Of a stretch of 64,000 bases of DNA, positions 57,671 to 64,000 are shown piece after piece. This DNA is from Pseudomonas sp. MWU13-2105. Its GTDB lineage: Bacteria > Pseudomonadota > Gammaproteobacteria > Pseudomonadales > Pseudomonadaceae. The translations under genes were made by a program, and so were the position numbers. The notes under the pieces are model-generated. The model had not been told where the DNA came from. It ran no database searches and saw nothing but the letters and a program-made list of their open reading frames with translations. The stretch spans positions 186,001 to 250,000 of the forward strand of contig NZ_JALLIY010000006.1 in the NCBI RefSeq assembly GCF_023242315.1, given 5' to 3'. The first letter of the stretch is position 1, and the number at the start of each line of letters is the position of its first letter.

Positions 57671-58153
57671 TCAGCAGTCGCTCAGACGCAGGAAAATCGC
57701 CGCCAGGTGCTCGATGCCGGCCTGGTCTTCGAGGGTGAAACGGGCCAGGCGCGGGCTGTCCAGGTCGAGCACGCCGATCAGGCGGCCATCCTTGACCAGC
57801 GGCACCACCAGTTCGCTGTTCGAGGCGCTGTCGCAGGCGATATGCCCGGCAAACGCATGCACATCCTCGACCCGCTGGGTTTCCCGGGTCGCCGCGGCGG
57901 TCCCGCAGACGCCACGGCCGAAGGGAATGCGCACGCAGGCGATCTGGCCCTGGAACGGCCCGAGCACCAGTTCCTCCTCGCGATTGAGGTAGAAGCCGGC
58001 CCAGTTCAGGTCCTCCAACTGATTGAACAGGAAGGCCGAGAACTGCGCGGCATTGGCGATGAAATCCCGCTCGTCGGCCAGCAGCGACTCCAGTTGCGCG
58101 TGTAACAGCCGGTAGCCGTCCAGGCCGCTGCCGGCTTTTTGCAAATCGATCAT
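57671..58153 (-). CDS. msrC: Free methionine-(R)-sulfoxide reductase (GAF family)
   Basis: Reduces free Met-R-sulfoxide. 160 residues, a single GAF domain with NWAGFYLNREEELVLGPFQG. The three redox cysteines of the family are kept, in IACVRIPFGRGVCG and HIACDSASNSE. The start overlaps the stop of the ATPase gene upstream by 4 bases, and the gene converges on the HD-GYP gene with 6 bases between. Confidence 0.92.
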   Translation of the reverse strand: MIDLQKAGSGLDGYRLLHAQLESLLADERDFIANAAQFSAFLFNQLEDLNWAGFYLNREEELVLGPFQGQIACVRIPFGRGVCGTAAATRETQRVEDVHAFAGHIACDSASNSELVVPLVKDGRLIGVLDLDSPRLARFTLEDQAGIEHLAAIFLRLSDC

Positions 58154-59040
58154 GGTGCCTGCTCCAGCAACTTCAACCCCACCCAATAGCGGGCAAACTG
58201 ATAGGCGCAGCGACCATTGCGATTGCCGCGTCCGGTGGCCCAGCGCACTGCCTGGATATCCAGCGCCTCGTCGCGCTGCCAGGCCAGGCCGGCCTTGAGC
58301 GCCAGCTCGCCGACCCAGTGCTCGACCACGCTGAGGAAGTGTTCCTGGGTGAAGGGGTAGAACGACAGCCACAGGCCGAAGCGGTCGGACAGGGCGATCT
58401 TGTCCTCCACGGCTTCGCTGGGGTGCAGTTCGCCGTCGACGCGCTTCCAGTTTTCGTTGTCGCTCTCTTTCTCCGGCACCAGGTGCCGACGGTTCGAGGT
58501 GGCGTAGAGCAGGACGTTGTCCGGGGCCTGTTCGAGGGAACCGTCGAGTACACTCTTGAGCACCCGGTAGTCGCCTTCGCCGGCTTCGAAGGACAGGTCA
58601 TCGCAAAACAGCACGAAGCGCTGCGGCAGCTTTTGCAACTGCTCCACCACCCGTGGCAGGTCCGCCAGGTGATCGCGCTCGATCTCGATCAGGCGCAAGC
58701 CGGCCTGGGCATGCTCGGCGAGCAAGGCGCGCACCAGCGAGGACTTGCCGGTACCGCGCGACCCCCAGAGCAAGGCATGGTTGGCCGGCAAGCCATCGAG
58801 GAACTGCCGGGTGTTGCGCGCCAACTGCTCGCGCTGCTTGTCGACACCGATCAGGTCGGACAAGCGCATGTCCAGGCTGACCGCCAGCGGCAACAAGTAC
58901 CCGCCGCGCCCTTCGCGCTGCCAGCGCGCGGCCAGGCAGGCGTTCCAATCGATGGCCTGGCGCGGCGCGGGCAACAGCGGTTCGAGACGGGCGAGCACCG
59001 CGTCGGCACGCTCAAGAAAGGCATTCAATCGAGAATCCAC
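58150..59040 (-). CDS. DUF815-family ATP-binding protein
   Basis: AAA-type ATPase of 296 residues with a Walker A motif in WGSRGTGKSSLVRALL, Walker B in RFVLFCDDLSFE and a sensor asparagine region in VLLYATSNRRHL. It belongs to the uncharacterised DUF815 group. It is coupled to the downstream msrC gene by a 4-base overlap and divergent from the SagS-like kinase. Confidence 0.9.
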   Translation of the reverse strand: MDSRLNAFLERADAVLARLEPLLPAPRQAIDWNACLAARWQREGRGGYLLPLAVSLDMRLSDLIGVDKQREQLARNTRQFLDGLPANHALLWGSRGTGKSSLVRALLAEHAQAGLRLIEIERDHLADLPRVVEQLQKLPQRFVLFCDDLSFEAGEGDYRVLKSVLDGSLEQAPDNVLLYATSNRRHLVPEKESDNENWKRVDGELHPSEAVEDKIALSDRFGLWLSFYPFTQEHFLSVVEHWVGELALKAGLAWQRDEALDIQAVRWATGRGNRNGRCAYQFARYWVGLKLLEQAP

Positions 59041-59192
59041 GACGTTTCCTCAGGCAAGTTCATACGATGATGTCGCACCGGCGCCGTCGGGCGCCCGCAA
59101 GCTCTGGCAGACTGCACGCAACGCGTATCGAATCCCCCACTGCCGGTGCGCCCGTCGGATCAGCTATGCTTGCCGGGCGAAGGGAAAGGAAA

Positions 59193-61526
59193 GTGGTACA
59201 CCACCCCATGGATATAAAATTCACCCACCGCTTGTCTTACAAACAAGCCCGGTTGACGGTGCTGGTCGGCTTCATTCTGGGAACACTGCTCAGTCTGCTG
59301 CAAATCGGCATCGATTATGCCAGCGAAAGCGCCTCGATCAACCGTGAAATCCTCTCCCTGCTGGAAATCAGCCACAACCCGGCATCGAGGATCGCCTACA
59401 ACATCGACGCCGAACTGGCGCAGGAACTGGCCCTGGGCCTGCTGCACTCGCCGGCGGTGCTGCGCGCGCAATTGATCGACAACAACAACATGGTCCTGGC
59501 CAGCGTCGAACGGCCGCGCCAGGAGGGCGGCTATCGAATGATCAGCGATTGGCTGTTCGGTGCCGATCGGCGCTTCGAAGACCGGCTTTATCTCAGTCAT
59601 TTGCCAGACGAATCCCTGGGCACCCTGCACCTGGATATCGACACCTACACCTTTGGCATCCGCTTCCTGCATCGGGCCGAAATAACCTTGCTCAACGGTT
59701 TTGTCCGCAGCCTGATCCTCACCATTATCCTGCTGGTGTTGTTCTACGTGATGCTGACCAAACCCCTGGTGCGGGTGATCCAGGCCCTCAGCAGCAGCAC
59801 CCCGGGCCAGTCGAAACAGGCGCGGCTGGCGTTCCCGCCCGGCCACGAACACGATGAAATCGGCGTGCTGGTCAAGGTCGCCAACCAACAATTCGAAAAC
59901 ATGAGCACCGAGATCCAGCAGCGCCGCAGCGCCGAAAACCGTCTGACCGACTACCTCGGCCAGCTGGAAAACATTGTCTCGGCCCGCACCACCGAGCTCA
60001 AGGCCAGCAACGCGCGGCTGAGCCAGTCCAACGAAGAGCTGGAAGTGGCGCGCAGCACGGCGCTGAACATGGCCCAGGCGCGTTCGGCGTTCCTGGCCAA
60101 CATGAGCCATGAGATCCGTACGCCCTTGAACGGCCTGCTCGGCATGATCGCCCTGTCCCTGGACAGCCCGTTGAACGCCGAGCAACGCCAGCAGTTGTCG
60201 ATTGCCCACGACTCCGGAAAGGTCCTGGTCGAGCTGCTCAACGATATCCTCGACCTGTCGAAATTCGACGCCGGGCAACTGGAGCTGGAACGCATTCCCT
60301 TCGACCTCGGCGCGCTGGTCGAGGACACCGCCAACCTGCTCTCGCAGAACGCCGCCCCCAGCGTCGAACTGGCCTGCCTGATCGACCCACAATTCCCGGC
60401 CCTGGTAGTGGGCGACCCGACCCGGGTCCGGCAGATCGTCAGCAACCTGTTGTCCAACGCCCTGAAGTTCACCCGCTTCGGGCGCGTCGATGTGCGCCTG
60501 AGCGCCCGCGACAACGGCGTACGCATCGAAATCTGCGACACCGGCATCGGCATCGCCCAGGAGGCCCAGGCGAAGATCTTCCAGCCCTTCACCCAGGCCG
60601 GCGCCGGTATCACCCGGCAGTTCGGCGGCACCGGCCTCGGGCTGACCCTGACCTACAACCTCTGCGAAGCCATGAAAGGCCGCCTGACGATCAGTTCCGA
60701 AGTCGGCTTCGGCAGCCAGTTCTGCGCCGAACTGCCGTTGCCTGCGCACACCCCGGCGGCAGCGCCAAAGCTGCTCACCGGCAAAATCATCGCCGTCACC
60801 TCCAGCACCAGCGGCCTGAGCGAACTGCTCAGCCACCAGTTGCCGGTCTGGGGCCTGGACTACCAGCGCTACGGGTTGGACGACAGCCTGGCCGGGGTCA
60901 ACCCCGACCTGTTGATCACCGACTGCCCCGAATGCCTGTTCGGCCTGCGGCCGGCGATCAGCGCGCCGATCCTGCTGGTCACCGCCTATGGCAACTTCAT
61001 GCCCAGCGAGCAGGCCAGTGCCCTCGCCCCGCTGCAACAACAGGCCCGGCCGCTGGCGCGCAACGCGCTGTACCAGACGCTGGCGCGGATCCTGCTGCCC
61101 GACGATCCGGCCGAGCTCAACGTCCAGCCGCGAGACAACCAGCCTTCGCGACGCGCCCGCATCCTGTTGGTGGAGGACAATCCGGTCAACCAACTGGTGG
61201 CCAAGGGCATGCTCGGCAAGCTCGGCTGCGAAGTGACGGTCGCCGCCCATGGCGGCGAGGCGCTGAGCCAGCTGGAACAGCAGGTGTTCGACCTGGTGCT
61301 GATGGATTGCAATATGCCGGTCATGGACGGTTACGAAGCCAGCCGGCAGATCCGCCGCAGCGGGCGCTGGCCGAACCTGCCGATCGTCGCGCTGACGGCC
61401 AACGCCATGCCCGAGGAGCGCGAACGCTGCCGGGCCGCGGGTATGAGCGACTACCTGGCCAAGCCTTTCCGCCGAGAAGAACTGATGGCCCTGCTCGAAC
61501 AGTGGGTGCCCGCTACAGCGGTTTGA
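59193..61526 (+). CDS. sagS: SagS-like hybrid sensor histidine kinase
   Basis: Inner-membrane hybrid kinase of about 777 residues. It has a first helix (ARLTVLVGFILGTLLSLL), a periplasmic sensor (about 45-175), a second helix (LILTIILLVLFYVMLTKP), HisKA with LANMSHEIRTPLNG, a HATPase and one receiver (LVLMDCNMPVMDG). I propose the GTG at 59193 because AAGGGAAAGGAAA lies directly upstream. ATGs at 59166 and 59208 are alternatives. The symbol rests on gene order: in P. aeruginosa, as I recall, sagS is followed by ospR, gpx, msrB and an aminotransferase, as here. SagS governs the switch to biofilm growth through HptB. Confidence 0.85.
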   Translation: MVHHPMDIKFTHRLSYKQARLTVLVGFILGTLLSLLQIGIDYASESASINREILSLLEISHNPASRIAYNIDAELAQELALGLLHSPAVLRAQLIDNNNMVLASVERPRQEGGYRMISDWLFGADRRFEDRLYLSHLPDESLGTLHLDIDTYTFGIRFLHRAEITLLNGFVRSLILTIILLVLFYVMLTKPLVRVIQALSSSTPGQSKQARLAFPPGHEHDEIGVLVKVANQQFENMSTEIQQRRSAENRLTDYLGQLENIVSARTTELKASNARLSQSNEELEVARSTALNMAQARSAFLANMSHEIRTPLNGLLGMIALSLDSPLNAEQRQQLSIAHDSGKVLVELLNDILDLSKFDAGQLELERIPFDLGALVEDTANLLSQNAAPSVELACLIDPQFPALVVGDPTRVRQIVSNLLSNALKFTRFGRVDVRLSARDNGVRIEICDTGIGIAQEAQAKIFQPFTQAGAGITRQFGGTGLGLTLTYNLCEAMKGRLTISSEVGFGSQFCAELPLPAHTPAAAPKLLTGKIIAVTSSTSGLSELLSHQLPVWGLDYQRYGLDDSLAGVNPDLLITDCPECLFGLRPAISAPILLVTAYGNFMPSEQASALAPLQQQARPLARNALYQTLARILLPDDPAELNVQPRDNQPSRRARILLVEDNPVNQLVAKGMLGKLGCEVTVAAHGGEALSQLEQQVFDLVLMDCNMPVMDGYEASRQIRRSGRWPNLPIVALTANAMPEERERCRAAGMSDYLAKPFRREELMALLEQWVPATAV

Positions 61527-61971
61527 GCTGTGCCAGCAATTGGTCGAGACCGTGGCGCAGTTCATCCAAGCGGCTCAGGTCCACAGCGCTGTCGCAGAGC
61601 AGGCGGGTCTTGATCGGCAGCACCCGCGCGCGCAACGCCACCCCGCTGGGGCTCAGGCTCAGATGCACTTCACGCTCGTCGAGGGCCGAACGGCGCCGCT
61701 GCACCAGGGCCATCTGCTCAAGGCGCTTGAGCAACGGCGTCAGCGTCCCCGAGTCGAGCAGCAGGCGCTCGCCGAGGGCCTTGACCGTCGGTTGCGCCGG
61801 TGCGCTGTCGTGCCACTCCCACAGCACCAGCATCGCCAGATACTGCGGATAGGTCAGGCCCAATTGCTCGAGCATCGGCTTGTAGCCCCGGATCACCGCC
61901 CGTGAAGCGGCGTAGAGCTTGAAGCAGAGCTGGCTGTCGAGACGCAGCGAATCGCTGGACAGGTCATTCAT
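61513..61971 (-). CDS. ospR: MarR-family peroxide-sensing regulator (OspR/OhrR type)
   Basis: Winged-helix repressor of 152 residues. Cys16 in DSQLCFKLYAASRAV is the OhrR-type peroxidatic cysteine, and a second cysteine in RLLCDSAVDL could be its partner. The recognition region is VKALGERLLLDSGTLTPLLKRLE. It overlaps the gpx stop by 4 bases, so it is co-transcribed with gpx. It overlaps the 3' end of the convergent kinase gene by 14 bases. It probably binds the twin boxes at 62491. Confidence 0.92.
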   Translation of the reverse strand: MNDLSSDSLRLDSQLCFKLYAASRAVIRGYKPMLEQLGLTYPQYLAMLVLWEWHDSAPAQPTVKALGERLLLDSGTLTPLLKRLEQMALVQRRRSALDEREVHLSLSPSGVALRARVLPIKTRLLCDSAVDLSRLDELRHGLDQLLAQLKPL

Positions 61972-62453
61972 TTAAGCAGGGCTTCGATCTCGCGGGTCAG
62001 GCTCTCGGGCTTGGTGGTGGGCGCGAAACGCTTGACCAGGCGGCCATCCTTGCCGATCAGGAACTTGGTGAAGTTCCACTTGATGCCCTGGGACCAGAGC
62101 AGGCCCGGCGCGCGTTTCTTCAACTGGACGAACAGCGGATGGGCTGCCTCGCCGTTGACATCGATCTTCTTGAACAGCGGGAAACTGACGCCGTAGTTCA
62201 ACTCGCAGAACTCGGAGATCGCCCCTTCGTTGCCCGGCTCCTGCTTGCCGAACTGGTTGCAGGGGAAACCGAGCACTACCAGCCCGCGGTCCTTGTAGGA
62301 CTGCCAGAGTTGCTCAAGCCCTTTGTACTGCGGGGTAAAACCACATTTGCTGGCAGTGTTGACCACCAGGATGGCCTTGCCGGCGAAGTCGCCCAGGGTC
62401 TTTTGCTCACCCTTGATGGTGGTGCAAGGGATGTTCAGCAGGTTATCGCTCAT
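61968..62453 (-). CDS. gpx: Glutathione/thiol peroxidase
   Basis: Cytosolic peroxidase of 161 residues that reduces organic and hydrogen peroxides. The catalytic triad is visible: Cys in NTASKCGFTPQYKG, Gln in GFPCNQFGKQEPG and Trp in IKWNFTKFLI. GGAGGA lies 6 bases before the ATG at 62453. A strong palindromic operator is just upstream, and the regulator gene ospR is downstream in the same operon. Confidence 0.95.
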   Translation of the reverse strand: MSDNLLNIPCTTIKGEQKTLGDFAGKAILVVNTASKCGFTPQYKGLEQLWQSYKDRGLVVLGFPCNQFGKQEPGNEGAISEFCELNYGVSFPLFKKIDVNGEAAHPLFVQLKKRAPGLLWSQGIKWNFTKFLIGKDGRLVKRFAPTTKPESLTREIEALLK

Positions 62454-62490
62454 GACAGTTCCTCCAATGAATGTCGAACAAGATAGCGGG

Positions 62491-62516
62491 CAATTGAATT
62501 GCACACAATTCAATTG
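62491..62516. promoter_or_regulatory. Twin OhrR-type operator in front of gpx
   Basis: Two adjacent copies of CAATT-N-AATTG (62491-62501 and 62506-62516) separated by CACA. With flanking GGG/CCC they form a perfect 14-bp inverted repeat (62488-62519). Each copy matches the OhrR-box core. The position, 38 bases before the gpx start, is right for repression by OspR. Confidence 0.75.
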
Positions 62517-62608
62517 CCCCGATTGATGGTCAGCCATAAGCCACGGCCCCCCTTCCCCGCCGGGCTTCACGCGGGCCCGGAACTCCGGGACGCCGCGCAA
62601 AACCGGAG

Positions 62609-63004
62609 TCATTCGCGCGGCAGCAGATCCAGGCACACGGAGTTGATGCAGTAGCGCAAACCGGTCGGCGGCGGGCCGTCGGGAAAGACATGGCCCAGGT
62701 GCGCATCGCATTTGGCGCAGACCACTTCGGTACGGATCATGCCGTGGCTGATATCGCGGATCTCGACCATCGCGCTGGCACCGATCGGCTGGTAAAAGCT
62801 CGGCCAGCCGCAGCCGGAGTCGAACTTGGCGCGGGAATCGAACAGCGCCTCGTTGCAGCAGATGCAATGATAGACCCCATCGGTCTTGGTGCCGTTGTAT
62901 TTGCCCGAGAACGGCCGCTCGGTGCCTTTGAGCCGGCACACGTTGTACTGCTCCGGGTCGAGCATGGCGCGCCATTCTTCCAGGGTCTTTTCCAACTTTT
63001 CCAT
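62609..63004 (-). CDS. msrB: Peptide-methionine (R)-S-oxide reductase
   Basis: Repairs Met-R-sulfoxide in proteins. 131 residues, starting at ATG 63004 with GAGGTG upstream. The zinc-binding cysteine pairs are CICC and CAKC, and the catalytic cysteine is in [24 protein letters not shown] is typical. It sits 155 bases upstream of gpx in the same direction, with the OspR-type boxes between them, so it is probably a separate transcript. Confidence 0.94.
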   Translation of the reverse strand: MEKLEKTLEEWRAMLDPEQYNVCRLKGTERPFSGKYNGTKTDGVYHCICCNEALFDSRAKFDSGCGWPSFYQPIGASAMVEIRDISHGMIRTEVVCAKCDAHLGHVFPDGPPPTGLRYCINSVCLDLLPRE

Positions 63005-63230
63005 CGTTACACCTCGGCGGCTGAAAAACCCCGATCTGTATCTTTTCCACGGATCGGGTGGCACGTATGATTGCGCCTCGTCAAACGCCAGTCTGGCACC
63101 CGTGTCCGCCGCATTCAAACGGATTTTAGAAGCCAGCGGCCGGGGACCATGGGACGAGGTGGAAACGCAGTATTGCCATAGCGGCCTCGACGAGACCGCC
63201 TGGATCGTCCATTTTCAGGATCACATCGCC

Positions 63231-64000
63231 ATGCAGGTCAGCAAATCGAACAAGCTCGCCAACGTCTGCTACGACATTCGCGGCCCAGTGCTCAAGCACG
63301 CCAAACGCCTGGAAGAGGAAGGCCATCGCATCCTCAAGCTGAACATCGGCAACCCGGCGCCCTTCGGTTTCGAAGCCCCGGACGAAATCCTCCTGGACGT
63401 GATCCGCAACCTGCCGACCGCACAGGGCTACAGTGACTCCAAGGGCCTGTACAGCGCCCGCAAGGCGGTCATGCAGTACTACCAGCAGAAGCAGGTCGAA
63501 GGCGTCGGCATCGAGGACATCTACCTGGGCAACGGTGTGTCCGAACTGATCGTGATGTCCATGCAGGCCCTGCTCAACAATGGCGACGAAGTGCTGATCC
63601 CGGCACCGGATTACCCGCTGTGGACCGCCGCCGTGAGCCTGGCCGGCGGCAACCCGGTGCACTACCTGTGCGACGAGCAGGCCAACTGGTGGCCGGACCT
63701 GGCCGACATCAAGGCCAAGATCACCCCCAATACCAAGGCCCTGGTGATCATCAACCCGAACAACCCGACGGGCGCGGTGTATTCCAAGGAAGTGCTGCTG
63801 GGCATGCTGGAACTGGCACGCCAGCACAACCTCGTGGTCTTTTCCGACGAGATCTACGACAAGATCCTCTACGACGATGCCGTACACATCTGCACCGCCT
63901 CGCTGGCACCGGACCTGCTGTGCCTGACCTTCAACGGCCTGTCCAAGTCCTATCGGGTGGCGGGTTTCCGTTCCGGCTGGGTGGCGATCTCCGGCCCCAA
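63231..64000 (+). CDS. Pyridoxal-phosphate aminotransferase, AlaA-like (partial)
   Basis: The gene runs off the window after 256 codons and has no stop here. It is a class I/II aminotransferase: ILKLNIGNPAPFGFEAP, the PLP contacts in GNGVSELIVMS, IINPNNPTGAVYSKE, VFSDEIYDKILYDD and the lysine in FNGLSKSYRVAGFRSGW. It is closest to alanine aminotransferase AlaA. AGGA lies 10 bases before the ATG at 63231. It is divergent from msrB. Confidence 0.93.
   Translation, partial: MQVSKSNKLANVCYDIRGPVLKHAKRLEEEGHRILKLNIGNPAPFGFEAPDEILLDVIRNLPTAQGYSDSKGLYSARKAVMQYYQQKQVEGVGIEDIYLGNGVSELIVMSMQALLNNGDEVLIPAPDYPLWTAAVSLAGGNPVHYLCDEQANWWPDLADIKAKITPNTKALVIINPNNPTGAVYSKEVLLGMLELARQHNLVVFSDEIYDKILYDDAVHICTASLAPDLLCLTFNGLSKSYRVAGFRSGWVAISGP

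Noticed and set aside
1..64000. Search for CRISPR arrays, insertion sequences, integrases, complete tRNA or rRNA genes.
   Set aside because: No regularly spaced direct repeats, transposase or recombinase motifs, or rRNA/tRNA sequences were recognisable. The only repeats are the REP-type palindromes and the protein-coding modules.

Overview
The window is a high-GC chromosomal segment that reads as a Pseudomonas of the fluorescens group. The evidence is gene content and order: acnA-aer, two tandem cbb3 oxidase operons followed by ccoGHIS-hemN-anr, moeA-moaB-mobA, a SagS-like kinase beside ospR-gpx-msrB and an AlaA-type aminotransferase, plus the palindromic intergenic REP elements common in this group. 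As I remember the P. aeruginosa gene order, acnA and aer lie close to ccoN2. Here about 18 kb (roughly 4.6-23.0 kb) of accessory DNA separates them. I cannot name the species.

Layout. 0-4.6 kb: aconitase and an Aer-type chemoreceptor. 4.6-23 kb: accessory locus with five paralogous genes for immunoglobulin-like repeat proteins of 241-2666 residues that have no signal peptide, one divergent pertactin-like autotransporter, and one small hydrolase. 23-38.5 kb: microaerobic respiration block (cco2 with an Anr box, cco1, ccoGHIS, a SafE-like membrane protein, hemN with an Anr box, anr). 38.5-43 kb: molybdenum cofactor genes, a lipoprotein, a type II dehydroquinase paralogue lacking several catalytic residues, a pseudouridine synthase, and a small gene behind a LexA box. 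43-49.4 kb: small membrane and redox genes, an ammonium transporter, a YqjDEK-like trio, an EAL phosphodiesterase, dgt. 49.6-57.7 kb: receiver-only protein, LuxR-type response regulator, BvgS-like hybrid kinase and an HD-GYP protein. 57.7-64 kb: fRMsr, an ATPase, a SagS-like kinase, ospR, gpx, msrB and the start of an aminotransferase.

Most interesting result. A 17-bp operator-like motif, AAGTARGAMNNTTCCYA, occurs four times, and I see it only in two places: upstream of the Ig-repeat and autotransporter genes (4667-4683, 9220-9236) and upstream of the BvgA-like regulator gene (50138-50154, 50267-50283). This suggests that the BvgAS-like system at 50-55 kb autoregulates and also controls the distant surface-protein locus at 5-23 kb. 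That would be a Bordetella-like arrangement, since Bvg controls pertactin there. The HD-GYP protein beside the kinase would tie it to cyclic-di-GMP. The Ig-repeat proteins look like adhesins, and the 2666-residue one ends in Big-type and intimin/C-type-lectin-like modules. None has a recognisable secretion signal, so how they leave the cell, or whether they do, is open.

Other points worth a look are the degraded active site of the AroQ paralogue, twin OhrR-type boxes in front of gpx, the LexA box, an insertion inside the HD-GYP domain, and mosaic DNA identity between the two ccoN copies.
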